From: Argopecten irradians
Taxonomy: Eukaryota; Mollusca; Bivalvia; Pectinida; Pectinidae
Reading direction: 5' to 3'
DNA: 64,000 nt
NCBI RefSeq assembly: GCF_041381155.1
Contig: NC_091135.1
Location: 68,905,418-68,969,417 of the forward strand
Positions 1-12,618 of the stretch are shown in pieces; position 1 is the stretch's first letter; every line of letters begins with the position of its first letter. Below the pieces are notes generated by a model, which ran no database searches, was not told the origin of the DNA, and was given only the letters and a program-made list of their open reading frames with translations. Both the position numbers and the translations under genes were made by a program.

Positions 1-394
1 CGCACTGAATCGGGTCATGTTCTGCACTCATGTTATTGGGAAATAAACAGATCTTCCCAACTTAGTTTATCGATACAGAAACAGTGGAAATTGTAAATAT
101 TGCTTGAATAAACGTCCCCGGCCCTGATTTCTCGAATCAGACTTGAGTCCGACATAAACTTAACTGATTGTCATCGTAATTAATTGACGTAACGTAAAGT
201 CTCCCTAACAAGAATAAAATAAATCGAAACTAATACAAGGATTGTGAAAAACAAATTGATGAATGTGATCAAAGGAATTTTGCTTAATGCATACGATATA
301 TCCAACGGTTACAATCGATACAGTAGATTAAGGCAAGCCAACATGACATTTATTCAAGAAGTCATGGCGATCCTAAATTTCCATGCATATATAT
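1..394. other. Unannotated AT-rich DNA
   Basis: No reading frame, repeat or RNA gene that I can support is visible here. The stretch ends where a cluster of short ATAAGATAT-type palindromes begins. Confidence 0.5.
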
Positions 395-600
395 ATAAGT
401 TATCTTAAATACGATATGCACGTATTATATCTCTTATACTATATGAGATATCTTATATAGAAATCCAAAAGAAATTCTTTATAAGATATATTTATCGTAT
501 CTATTTCATTAAATCTATTTATATAAGATATCTTGTATAGCCTATAAGATACCTTATATATTATATAAGATATATTCATTGTATAATTGGATTAAATACG
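395..600. repeat. Cluster of ATAAGATATCTTAT-like palindromes
   Basis: Variants of GATATCTTATATA and its complement recur about eight times in roughly 200 bp, so the segment is largely self-complementary and very AT-rich. It looks like decayed simple sequence or an old palindromic element. No coding signal is present. Confidence 0.5.
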
Positions 601-681
601 GAATAGACCTTGCTCTTTCAATAAATATTAAATCGGCTTGCCATAGTAGATATCTGTTTGACTGTCTATGAATATCTCAGA

Positions 682-2915
682 GGAATTGGTACGCTCTCTC
701 GTAGTGATTGGTACGCTCTCTCGTAGTAATTGGTACGCTCTCTCGTAGTAATTGGTACGCTCTCTCGTAGTAATTGGTACGCTCTCTCGTAGTAATTGGT
801 ACGCTCTCTCGTAGTAATTGGTACGCTCTCTCGTAGTAATTGGTACGCTCTCTCGTAGTAATTGGTACGCTCTCTCGTAGTAATTGGTACGCTCTCTCAT
901 AGTAATTGGTACGCTCTCTCATAGGAATTGGTACGCTCTCTCGTTGTAATTGGTACGCTCTCTCGTAGTAATTGGTACGCTCTCTCGTAGAAATTGGTAC
1001 GCTCTCTCGTAGTAATTGGTACGCTCTCTCGTAGTAATTGGTACGCTCTCTCGTAGTAATTGGTACGCTCTCTCATAGTAATTGGTACGCTCTCTCGAAG
1101 TGATTGGTACGCTCTCTCGTAGTGATTGGTACGCTCTCTCGTAGTATTTGGTACGCTCTCTCGTAATGATTGGTACGCTCTCTCGTAGTAATTGGTACGC
1201 TCTCACGTAGTAATTGGTACGCTCTCTCGTAGTAATTGGTGCGCTCTCTCGTAGTAATTGGTACGCTCTCTCGTAGTGATTGGTACGCTCTCTCGTAGTA
1301 ATTGGTACGCTCTCTCGTAGTGATTGGTACGCTCTCTCGTAGTAATTGGTACGCTCTCTCGTGGTAATTGGTATGCTCTCTCGTAGTAATTGGTACGCTC
1401 TCTCTTAGTAATTGGTACGCTCTCTCGTAGTGATTGGTACGCTCTCTCGTAGTAATTGGTACGCTCTCTCGTAGTGATTGGTACACTATCTCGTAGTAAT
1501 TGGTACGCTCTCTCTTAGTAATTGGTACGCTCTCTCGTAGTGATTGGTACGCTCTCTCGTAGTAATTGGTACGCTCTCTCGTAGTGATTGGTACGCTTTC
1601 TCGTAGTAATTGGTACGCACTCTCGTAGTAATTGGTGCGCTCTCTCGTAGTAATTGGTACGCTCTCTCGTAGTAATTGGTACGCTCTCTCGTAGTGATTG
1701 GTACGCTCTCTCGTAGTGATTGGTACGCTCTCTCGTAGTAATTGGTACGCCCTCTCCTAGTCATTGGTACGCTCTCTCGTAGTGATTGGTACGCTCTCTC
1801 GTAGTAATTGGTACGCTCTCTCGTAGTGATTGGTACGCTCTCTCGTAGTGATTGGTACGCTCTCTCGTAGTAATTGGTACGCTCTCTCGTAGTGATTGGT
1901 ACGCTTTCTCGTAGTAATTGGTACGCTCTTTCGTAGTAATTGGTGCGCTCTCTCGTAGTAATTGGTACGCTCTCTCGTAGTAATTGGTACGCTCTCTCGT
2001 GGTAATTGGTACGCTCTCTCTTAGTAATTGGTACGCTCTCTCGTAGTAATTGGTACGCCCTCTCCTAGTCATTGGTACGCTCTCTCGTAGTGATTGGTAC
2101 GCTCTCTCGTAGTAATTGGTACGCTCTCTCGTAGTGATTGGTACGCTCTCTCGTAGTAATTGGTACGCTCTTTCGTAGTAATTGGTGCGTTCTCAAATAG
2201 GAATTGGTACGCTCTCTCGTAGTAATTGGTACGCTCTCTCGTAGTAATTGGTACGCTCTCTCGTAGTGGTTGGTACGCTTTCTCGTAGTAATTGGTACGC
2301 TCTCTCGTAGTGATTGGTACGCTCTCTCGTAGTAATTGGTACGCTCTCTCGTAGTAATTGGTACGCTCTCTCGTAGTGATTGGTACGCTCTCTCGTAGTA
2401 ATTGGTACGCTCTCTCGTAGTGATTGGTACGCTCTCTCGTAGTAATTGGTACGCTCTCTCGTAGTGATTGGTACGCTCTCTCATAGTAATTGGTACGCTC
2501 TCTCGTAGTGATTGGTACGCTTTCTCGTAGTAATTGGTACGCTCTCTCGTAGTGATTGGTACGCTCTCTCTTAGTAATTGGTACGCTCTCTCGTAGTAAT
2601 TGGTACGCTCTCTCGTAGTGATTGGTACGCTCTCTCGTAGTGATTGGTATGCTCTCTCGTAGTAATTGGTACGCTCTCTCGTAGTAATTGGTACGCTCTC
2701 TCGTAGTGATTGGTACGCTCTCTCGTAGTAATTGGTACGCTCTCTCGTAGTAATTGGTACGCTCTCTCGTAGTAATTGGTACGCTCTCTCGTAGTGATTG
2801 GTACGCTCTCTCGTAGTAATTGGTACGCTCTCTCGTAGTAATTGGTACGCTCTCTCGTAGTAATTGGTACGCTCTCTCGCAGTAATTGGTGCGCTCTCTC
2901 GTAGTAATTGGTAGG
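682..2915. repeat. 22-bp minisatellite, about 100 copies
   Basis: A 22-bp unit, GGTACGCTCTCTCGTAGT followed by [A/G]ATT, is repeated head to tail about 100 times. The A/G position is the commonest variant; others (TTAG, TGCG, CATAG) are scattered. On the minus strand the unit has no stop codon in any frame and 22 is not a multiple of 3, so each frame reads one 22-residue cycle (ERTNYYERAYQ / LLRESVPITTR). The long minus-strand frames here are therefore a consequence of the repeat and not evidence of a gene. Confidence 0.97.
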
Positions 2916-2950
2916 CTTTGAATAATAAAAAGATGGTAGAACGACAAAGT

Positions 2951-4334
2951 CATTCCGACTACAGATTACAATACCTATACGATTTATACATCAACATCAG
3001 GATATCAAGGCAAGAAAACAAACAATACTACTAATAGTGTGTCCTTATATGACATCAGTAACGATAGAAGAGCATTGTCATAACATTGAATCTTAGAAAA
3101 ATGGATTTCTGCAGATAATAAAAGCAATGGCAATAAAAATACTGTTATCAATCTGTAGTTGTAATCGTATGTAATAAAAATCTGTTATGTAAGCAATTTG
3201 TAAGTTTGTAAAATTTTGCTTTAAAAATAGCATCTGTGTAATAAACGTAATTTTTACTGCGGTTACAGCTGCAAAATAATTTTCCAGTTAAAACGTGCAG
3301 ATAATGTATGACAAAATGGTTTTGTCTTCTAAAAAGAAAATATTGTCTCATTACGCTTCTATTTACTATAAAGATTTGAGATCCTATGTTTGTTTATCCA
3401 ATAATACAGCAATGGAAAAAGTCAATTAAAATTATCATCAACTTACCTTGATTCCCCAAATCTTACAAAGACATACGCTGCCTCAAAGACGTTTTCTTTT
3501 ATACTGCATTTACCTTCTTACATTTTCGTTGTTATTCTAATCACGTTTTGTAAAATGTAGCATATGTTCTAAAACCTTATCAATCACCTATTAGTTATTC
3601 AACAAAGGCATTTCAATTTAAATGACCATGACTAAAGCATATTTAATCCTCTTTTTTATAATAAAACATTATTTTTCTACATATACATAGAGGACATATT
3701 GTTGTAAAACCACTTACATTGTCCATCTGTTAGCTGAGAGTGATCGATTATAACTGAAATTTCATCCCAAAAACTGCCAACTTTACAATTTCAACGAGGG
3801 TAAAACGTATTTTGCAAAGAAAGACAAAATCTACAAATAAATGAAAATGATTCTCGTATGATTTTGGTTTTTTGATTAAGCTAAATACAATTTATATCGA
3901 TAATATGAATCATCAAAAAAAAAAAATGCAGCGCAGCAGCAAAAATCAATTCAACATGTAAGATTCACATCCGTAATAATATGTTATCAATACTGTTTTA
4001 CACAGTTTTATCAACTCAAACTACATACGAACTATGTAAATCACAAAAACGTGCAGCATGTCCCATTTTAACTGTCCTATTTGACACTCCATCGGAAACA
4101 ATTTTTCGGCACCTGGAACGGTTGCTTATATACTGATATATAAAGTATAAAATATCTCTGATTATTTTTAAACGTGTAAATATTCTTGTTCCCAATTAGC
4201 TGTGCTCTCGTTTATTCTAGTCAGCAATGCAAATTCTAGAAATACTCGCCAGACACTTATATACCTTGTACACATTCAAAGGCAGAGGACTCAGAACTAT
4301 TCTTATCATTTTATTGTATCAGGTTCCAAAATTT
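2951..4334 (+). mobile_element. LINE-derived segment, copy A
   Basis: The segment is colinear with 23680-25316, from the shared ATTCCGACTACAG at its left edge to GTTCCAAAATTT at its right edge. Around 4040-4310 a broken frame resembles the carboxy-terminal part of a non-LTR retrotransposon reverse transcriptase, clearer in the other copy. Frameshifts and stops make it dead. It lies directly between the 22-bp and 44-bp arrays and lacks the TTAA element found inside the other copy. Confidence 0.6.
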
Positions 4335-4339
4335 CATAC

Positions 4340-7300
4340 AGCACGTTCTAACTTACTAAATATGTAAATTCATTTATCCTCACAACACTTTCTTACTTAC
4401 TAAATATGTAAATTCATTCATCCTCACAACACTTTCTAACTTACTAAATATGTAAATTCATTCATCCTCACAACACTTTCTAACTTACTAAATATGTAAT
4501 TTCATTCATCCTCACAACACTTTCTAACTTACTAAATATCTAATTTCATTCATCCTCACAACACTTTCTAACTTACTAAATATGTAAATTCATTCATCCT
4601 CACAACACTTTCTAACTTACTAAATATGTAATTTCATTCATCCTCACAACACCTTACTTACTTATTTATGTAATTTCATTCCTCCACACAACACTTTCTT
4701 ATTACAAATAAGTAAATTCATTCATCCTCACAACACTTTCTTACTTACTGATTTATGTAATTTCATTCATCCATACAACACTTTCTTACTTAATAAATTA
4801 TGTAATTTCATTCATCCACACAGCATGTTCTTACTGAATAATTCTATAATTCCATTCATCCACACGACACTTTCTTACTTAATATTTTATGTAATTCCAT
4901 TAATCCTCACAACACTTTCTTAATTACAAATATGTAATTTCATTCATTTACACAACACTTTCTTACTTAATAATTTATGTAATTTCATTCATCCACACAG
5001 CATGTTCTTACTTAATAATTTATGTAATTTCATTCATCCTCACAACACTTTCTTACTAACTAAATATGTAATTTCATTCATCCTCACAACACTTTCTTAC
5101 TTACAGAATATGTAATTTCATTCATCCTCACAACACTTTATTAATTACTAAATATGTAATTTCATTTATCCTCACAACACCTTACTTACTTATTTATGTA
5201 ATTTCATTCATCCACACAACACTTTCTTAATTACAAATATGTAATTTCATTCATCCTCACAACACTTTCTTACTTATTGATTTATGTAATTTTATTCATC
5301 CACACAACACTTTCTTACTTACTAAATATGTTATTCCATTCATCCTCACAACACTTTCTTACTTACTAAATATGTAATTTCATTCATCCTCACAACACTT
5401 TCTTACTTACTAAATATGTTATTCTATACATCCTCACAACACTTTCTTACTTACTAAATATGTAATTTCATTCATCCTCACAACACTTGTTAACTTACTA
5501 AATATGTAATTTCATTCTTTCTGACAACACTTTCTTACAAACTAAATATGTAATTTCATTCATCCTCACAACACTTTCTTACTTACTAAATATATTATTC
5601 CATTCATCCTCACAACACTTTCTTACTTACTAAATATGTAATTTCATTCATCCTCACAACACCTTTTTACTTAATAAATTATGTAATTTCATTCGTCCTT
5701 ACAACACTTTCTTACTTACTAAATATGTTATTTCATTCATCCTTACAACACTTTCTTACTTACAAATATGTAATTTCATTCATCCTCACAACACTTTCAA
5801 ACTTACTAAATATATTATTTCATTCATCCGTAAAGCACTTTCTTATTTACTAAATATGTAATTCCATTCATCCTCACAACACTTTCTTACTTAATAATTT
5901 ATGTGATTTCATTCATCCTCACAACACTTTCTTAATTACAAATATGTAATTTCATTCATCCTCACAACACTTTCTTACTTATTGATTTATGTAATTTTAT
6001 TCATCCACACAACACTTTCTTACTTACTAAATATGTTATTCCATTCATCCTCACAACACTTTCTTACTTACTAAATATGTAATTTCATTCATCCTCACAA
6101 CACTTTCTTACTTACTAAATATGTTATTCTATACATCCTCACAACACTTTCTTACTTACTAAATATGTAATTTCATTCATCCTCACAACACTTGTTAACT
6201 TACTAAATATGTAATTTCATTCTTTCTGACAACACTTTCTTACAAACTAAATATGTAATTTCATTCATCCTCACAACACTTTCTTACTTACTAAATATAT
6301 TATTCCATTCATCCTCACAACACTTTCTTACTTACTAAATATGTAATTTCATTCATCCTCACAACACCTTTTTACTTAATAAATTATGTAATTTCATTCG
6401 TCCTTACAACACTTTCTTACTTACTAAATATGTTATTTCATTCATCCTTACAACACTTTCTTACTTACAAATATGTAATTTCATTCATCCTCACAACACT
6501 TTCAAACTTACTAAATATATTATTTCATTCATTCGTAAAGCACTTTCTTATTTACTAAATATGTAATTCCATTCATCCTCACAACACTTTCTTACTTAAT
6601 AATTTATGTGATTTCATTCATCCTCACAACACTTTCTTAATTACAAATATGTAATTTCATTCATCCTCACAACACTTTCTTACTTATTGATTTATGTAAT
6701 TTTATTCATCCACACAACACTTTCTTACTTACTAAATATGTTATTCCATTCATCCTCACAACACTTTCTTACTTACTAAATATGTAATTCCATTCATCCT
6801 CACAACACTTTCTTACTTAATAATTTATGTGATTTCATTCATCCTCACAACACTTTCTTACTTACTAAATATGAAATTTCATTCATCCTCACAACACTTT
6901 CTTACTTACTAAATATGTAATTTCATTCATCCTCACAACACTTTCTAACTTACTAAATACGTTATTTTATTCATCCGTAAAGCACTTTCTTAATTACTAA
7001 ATATGTAATTTCATTCATCCACACAGCATGTTCTTACTTACTAATTTATGTAATTTCATTCATCCTCACAACACTTTCTTACTTACTAATCTATGTAATT
7101 TCATTCATCCACACAGCATATTCTTACTTAATAATTTATGTAATTTCATTCATCCTCACAACACTTTCTTACTAACTAAATATGTAATTTCATTCATCCT
7201 CACAACACTTTCTTACAAACTAAATATGTAATTTCATTCATCCTTACAACACTTTCTTACTTACTAAATATGTTATTTCATTCATCCTCACAACACTTTT

Positions 7301-7440
7301 TTACTTACTAAATGTGTAATTTCATTCATCCGCCAAGCACTTTCTTAATTACTAAATATGTAAATTCAATCATCCGCAAAGCACTTTCTTACTTACTAAA
7401 TATGTAATTTCATTCTCAAACACAACACTTTCTTACTAGC
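4340..7440. repeat. 44-bp satellite array, about 70 copies
   Basis: A 44-bp unit containing TTACTAAATATGTAATTTCA and CATCCTCACAACACTTT repeats for about 3.1 kb. Variant monomers (CTTATTGATTTATG, CAAATATG, CATCCGTAAAGCAC) occur in a recurring order and show higher-order structure. AT-rich and stop-rich in most frames; short frames inside it are chance. Confidence 0.96.
5226..6635. repeat. Two 705-bp higher-order repeats in the 44-bp array
   Basis: The marker CTTAATTACAAATATG occurs at 5226, 5931 and 6636, exactly 705 bp apart (16 monomers plus one base). Blocks 5226-5930 and 5931-6635 have the same sequence of monomer variants and appear nearly identical; one visible difference is CATCCGTAAAG versus CATTCGTAAAG. 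A third block starts at 6636 but departs after about 150 bp. Confidence 0.9.
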
Positions 7441-8200
7441 TAAAATTGTTTGTTTTTGTTCTTCTGTGCACTTACATTCACTTACATAACTCTTAACTGA
7501 CATGATTACATTTATAATGTAATTGCAATTATTTTTAATCCACACAATTATATTTTGCATCTTCACCGTACTGTAATTAGGAGACATGGTGATAATAACA
7601 TAAGCGTACACAAATAAAAACAGTAAATATTGTAGAAAATAATGGAAGTATTTAGCTTTTGTTTGCTGTAATTTCAGTTTATAAATTTTGACAATTAGAT
7701 GTCTAATAATACAATGTAAATGTATTGACTGAAGGAAAAAGAAACGATGTGATAAGTAGAAAGAGAATAGTGGGAATAAGTATAGGGTGATGCATTTTTC
7801 ATCAAATTGGGTAGGATGATCGAACATGTAGTAAACATGTTAACACAAAAAAAAACATACTCTAGAAGAAGTTATTCATCCATTTCTGAGGAATGTGTAT
7901 TTAAGAAGGAGGGGACCCATGTTTATAAATATTGTATAATTAAGTATAAAATAAAACATTATTTTATATTACATCTATTTATTAACATACAAACTACTTT
8001 TAATTAATCATATATATCATAATGATAATGATAATCAATGAGATATCAAATGACTATAGCTGATTCATTTATCCCTATGACTATATATAGTATAATCATT
8101 TTGTCCCATTTCTTCCATTTCTATTCAAAATTAAGTTTAGCGTTTTCATTCTTACAATAGGATATTTCAAAATCAAAATGGCGTGACGTCACAGAAAGTT
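7441..8200. other. Unannotated AT-rich spacer
   Basis: A 143-residue minus-strand frame lies at 7396-7827, but it starts inside the satellite, has no recognisable motif and has a composition typical of AT-rich noise. I see no gene here. The stretch ends at the target duplication of the LTR element. Confidence 0.5.
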
Positions 8201-8206
8201 TACATC

Positions 8207-8696
8207 TGTAGTATAATATATATAAATGATAAGAATTTTAGACTTTGAAATTTGGACTAATATATAATTATCTACATATATCTTTCAGGTATGTTACACT
8301 GTGTAGGTCAAGCACATGTGTTTCATATTTACAATAGTATATGTACGTGCATGTAAACTCTAGTGGAAACCAACTTCTGTTAGGGTCATTTTATAACTAC
8401 TAATTACCTAGCCATGTTATTTATTATGGTACATGGTAAGTTCTAATGAGTAACCATGTTTCCCTATGTAATACAGTAACTACGTTGGGTCATCTGGTCC
8501 AGGTATTGGCTTTCATACCCAAATATTGACATATGTTATCCCGATGTACTGCTATATTAACTCGCCAATAATCTCTGTACAGAGTCGATTCCTAAGACTC
8601 CAATAAACGTATCGTACCATTCACTGAATCTGCGTTGGAGTTCTACATCTATACACACCACAACAACCTACGAAACACACGAAGATAAAATCATCA
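8207..8696 (+). repeat. 5' LTR
   Basis: It begins TGTAGTATAATATATA and ends ATCATCA. It contains an early TATA-like stretch and an AATAAA signal near 8602 (CTCCAATAAACG), as expected for U3 and the R/U5 boundary. Over the first 445 positions I count six substitutions against the 3' LTR, but the last 40-45 bases differ much more. Confidence 0.88.
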
Positions 8697-8699
8697 TAT

Positions 8700-8717
8700 T
8701 GGCGCCGTGCTGAAAAG
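8700..8717 (+). promoter_or_regulatory. Candidate tRNA primer-binding site
   Basis: TGGCGCCGTGCTGAAAAG starts three bases after the CA end of the 5' LTR. TGG complements the universal CCA tail of tRNAs, and TGGCGCC is a common start of such sites. Which tRNA is used cannot be told by eye. Confidence 0.65.
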
Positions 8718-11276
8718 AACCTGGGTTTGACACTTTGCGTCGACTACCACTATCGATCATTGGTTTCACAGGTACGTAGATTTGGCCTATTAGCTCTTTT
8801 ACATGTAAATATTTGTACCACTTATTTTATTTTTCTCGCACAAATTATATTACTGTTTTATCATGGCTTTATCATCACTGAGAACCGGTCTTATTCTTAG
8901 TGAGAATTATTGTTTGACTTTATTCACACATACATCTTATGAACTAAAATAGACTACCAGTATGTAGTTTAACTTTGAAGTATACACATAAAACTTACAC
9001 TAAAACACAGACATGCACCACAAGGAGTCGGCCACATCAATACACATAACGCACACATATAGACATAAAAATAAACAATTTATAAGTTAAAACAATTTCG
9101 TTATGGAAATATTTGAGGGAATATTTTTATTCAATAACCTTGCTAATTATTTTTAATTACAATAAGCTACAATATTTCAAATCACTGGTTAAAAAATGTT
9201 CAATTATTTTATGATTCCTCTCCTGTGACATGTTCATGAATTTAGTTGATTGTTGTATCATAAATCTTAGAAGTTCCTTGTGTTTATTTACATATAATAT
9301 TTACTATTCCACACAAAAAAAATATTTTTACATCTTTAATATATACTTTTGACAAGTTTCTCTCACGTGATAAAGCACGGAGGTAAATATGTACATGGAA
9401 ACTCGTCTATTTTTATGTTAGAGGCAGAGTTGTGATGTGATTAAACACACACGTTTATTTTTAGTTGCTCTAATCCTCATATAACATATCCCGCACATTA
9501 TACTTTTATATACATAAACATTCCCATACAACATAACACACATTATGATTATATTATTTATATTATTTTTCATTATTGGAGGAAATTACTACCTGATGCA
9601 TTTGAATGCAAGTTTAACACTTCTTAATTTCCTCCTACATTACATATTTTGTACATACAATTTACAAACTTACGGAACTTTCTTTCACTTATCATCTAGT
9701 TTCATTTAAGTCTCAATCTAATTAGAGACGAAGCGTCATGTCTGAGTTTAAGACGGAAGTACGTACGTCGATCAAACTCTCTCATTGATTGTCATTCACT
9801 CTATGGCAACAGCATATCGTGAACATGTCCTCGAGGTCGGAATAAGTGCAAATTAGCTTATATATTATTTTGTAGTTTTTTTCTCAAAAGTATTTCAATC
9901 AAATTTTCTACAAGTTTAAGCTATTTGTATCAATCTAGTTACATTAAATTACACATATTCATTTTATATCTTCATCAAATGATCAAGCATTATTAATGTC
10001 TTACTCATACACCACACATAGACATTTTATTTCACACAATTCACTTAGTTACTGGAAAAAAAACTATAAATGCAAATAAAAAAAGAAAAACCCACAATGT
10101 TAAAAAAAAGAAACATACTACATTGTACATAAATTACGCATGTATGCTAGAAGTTGTGTTGTATTTTTCATCTAGTTTTCACAGATTCAATGTCTGTTCT
10201 ATCTCAAAATATAAATATAATAAGAACTGATAAATTGCTAACATAAATATATGCCATATCAGGTTTTTTTCACTTAGTATCACGTTTATATGTTTTTAGA
10301 TTTATTCTTCTTATCAAACAGTTAAGTATCAAAAGTTTTACTCGTAGATAATGAGACGACCATACATCAATACTTTACTTACGGTTATATTATCGCTTTG
10401 AAGCACGATTTACAACTTTAGTTTTACATTGTACAAAAATTAATAGTAGTTAATACATTTAACACCACAAGCTCATGATAAATTTTTATGCATTTGTTGG
10501 CTGCTTACTACATTATAATATATATCCCTTTGTTTTTTTCCCCACAAACTCTAAATAACAACAGCTTGATAGTTATAGATATATTAAATAAAATATTTCC
10601 AACTATCCCCTAGGCAAATCTACAGATAATATTACAACTATTGATTGATACGTACAATGTTATTGAGCGATTATTTTGTTATCTTTCATTTTTTTTATAT
10701 AGTTTTTCTACATTTCTGGTGATGCCATGATATTCTTAGTAATATATTTGTGATTGGTGCAATTATTTATAAGGAAAAGAGTGAAAAGTCTAATCTTTAA
10801 AACTTGTCGCCTTTGATACGCAAAAGACTTGAGAATCAGCCATAATCCAATCGAAATTTGATCTGGACCCCATGCGACGGAAGTGTTAATGTATCCACGC
10901 CTGTCAACTATAATTCCGCCTCCAGTTATAGAAGTGGATCGGTAGTCCATCAAAATTCTGACTTTATTGTGTCTTCGTTATATTTGACTTGTTTTGTGTA
11001 TGCCGTCTTCATTCTATCATCGGAGTTCCTGTTAATATATATATCTCCACAAAAGACACTTACATCTATTATTTCACCATACGTATATTTTCTGGATAGT
11101 CCCCTGAAGTGATTAAACACCAGGTGAAAATTGTTATAAGGACTATGCCAGGCTATGTCAGAGTCAGAGATAGTGACGTGTTATTTCACGCAAATTTTCA
11201 ATTATATCTCTGTGCTTGAAGACATAAACATTCACACACAAAAAAAAAAAACCACCTACATATTCAACGGATAGGG
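8718..11276. other. Internal non-coding region of the LTR element
   Basis: About 2.6 kb of AT-rich sequence with no reading frame resembling a retrotransposon protein on either strand. The one frame above 80 codons per strand (around 10708-11112) overlaps on opposite strands and shows no motif. No nested element with clear ends was found. Confidence 0.6.
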
Positions 11277-11530
11277 AGGAGCCGATGCAGTCTAATGCCA
11301 GAATGTTTGTCTAAAGTCTCCTTATCCAAAGAAGTCAACACTACAACTTTCCACGTCAACACAATTATCATCAACGGATTTGGAAATACCCGAAGCAGTC
11401 TAATGCCGGGAAAATTGTATGAATTTCCTTTTCCGATGAAGTCAACACAACACCTTCCACGTCAACATATCTCTTCGAAGCGCTCAACGGATTTGGAAAT
11501 ACCTGATGCAGTCTAATGCCAGGGAAAACG
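11277..11530 (+). repeat. Three tandem copies of a 108-113 bp unit inside the LTR element
   Basis: GCAGTCTAATGCC occurs at 11287, 11395 and 11508. Each is preceded by a variant of CAACGGATTTGGAAATACC, and the spacers share GAAGTCAACAC and TTCCACGTCAACA. This is the only internal tandem structure in the otherwise featureless element body. Confidence 0.85.
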
Positions 11531-12126
11531 TGTTTTATATTTTCATCTCCAGAGAGGACTCATTACACTTGGTTTAACTTATATTCTCCAATTTTTACAC
11601 GGAACTCTCATCTTAAATAATTCTTAGCCTTATTGTGCAAGAAATCACCGTTGGATTCAAGATGGTTGTACATCGTTTTCAGCACTCATTAACTTTTCAT
11701 CACGCGACGGCATATTTATAAACATTTCTATATCTACGTTGGACATTTTAAAGTTATATTTTGAATACTGTGTTTTTAATAATCTATTTGGAACTCTACG
11801 TTTTACATACTATACTTATTATGCTTTATATATATTCCTTTCAAGCAACATTTATATCAATAATTTCATTTTCTTTATTTATATTTTATTTTCAATCAAA
11901 ATATTGAAAATTATTTGAAAGTGTGTTACTTTCATTTTAACTTAACTGTACATTTTCATTGTATGTATGTACATGCAGTTCGTACTACAGTTCTAGATTC
12001 AGTAATATAGAATATAATGGTCATAATGATAATATAATAATGATCAATGATAAGATTTTTAGAAATTTTATAATTTATTATATCAAATTATATCTAATTT
12101 GATATAATGTATAACATGGCGACGAA

Positions 12127-12612
12127 TGTAGTATAATATATATAAATGATAAGAATTTTAGACTTTGAAATTTGGACTAATATATAATTATCTACATATA
12201 TCTTTCAGGTATGTTACACTGTGTAGGTCAAGCACATGTGTTTCATATTTACAATAGTATATGTACGTGCATGTAAAGTCTAGTGGAAACCAACTTCTGT
12301 TAGGGTCATTGTATAACTTCTAATTACCTAGCCATGTTATTAATTATGGTACATGGTAAGTTCTAATGAGTAACCATGTTTCCCTATGTAATACAGTAAC
12401 TACGTTGGGTCATCTGGTCCAGGTATTGGCTTTCATACCCAAATATTGACATATGTTATCCCGATGTACTGCTATATTAACTCGCCAATAATCTCTGTAC
12501 AGAGTCGATTCCTAAGACTCCAATAAACGTATCGTATCATTCACTGAAGCTGCGTTGGAGTTCTACATCTACATTTCCTCAACATACATTTACACGAAGA
12601 TTATAAACATCA
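12127..12612 (+). repeat. 3' LTR
   Basis: It matches the 5' LTR from TGTAGTATAAT onward, including the AATAAA, with six substitutions over about 445 bp. It ends CA followed by the TACATC duplication. The final 40-odd bases (after TTCTACATCTA) align only loosely with the 5' LTR. Confidence 0.88.
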
Positions 12613-12618
12613 TACATC

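Larger units (their letters stand above)
8201..12618 (+). mobile_element. Non-autonomous LTR retrotransposon with target duplication
   Basis: Two direct long terminal repeats (8207-8696 and 12127-12612) both begin TG and end CA. They are flanked by the same six bases, TACATC, at 8201-8206 and 12613-12618. Three bases after the 5' LTR lies a primer-binding-site candidate starting TGGCGCC. The internal 3.4 kb has no gag, protease, reverse transcriptase or integrase frame; the largest frames are under 90 codons. The structure fits a large retrotransposon derivative mobilised in trans by a Ty3/Gypsy or BEL-type parent; which one cannot be told without coding sequence. No clear polypurine tract precedes the 3' LTR. 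A related solo LTR lies at 15120-15579. Confidence 0.88.

Noticed and set aside
628..2953. Long minus-strand reading frames with RERTNYYERAYQ repeats as a repetitive protein gene
   Set aside because: All three frames are open because the 22-bp unit has no stop; there is no start context, splice signal or non-repeat domain.
682..7440. CRISPR-like array
   Set aside because: Units are contiguous with no unique spacers, and the DNA is eukaryotic.
7396..7827. 143-residue minus-strand protein
   Set aside because: Starts in satellite, hydrophobic AT-driven composition, no motif or splice support.
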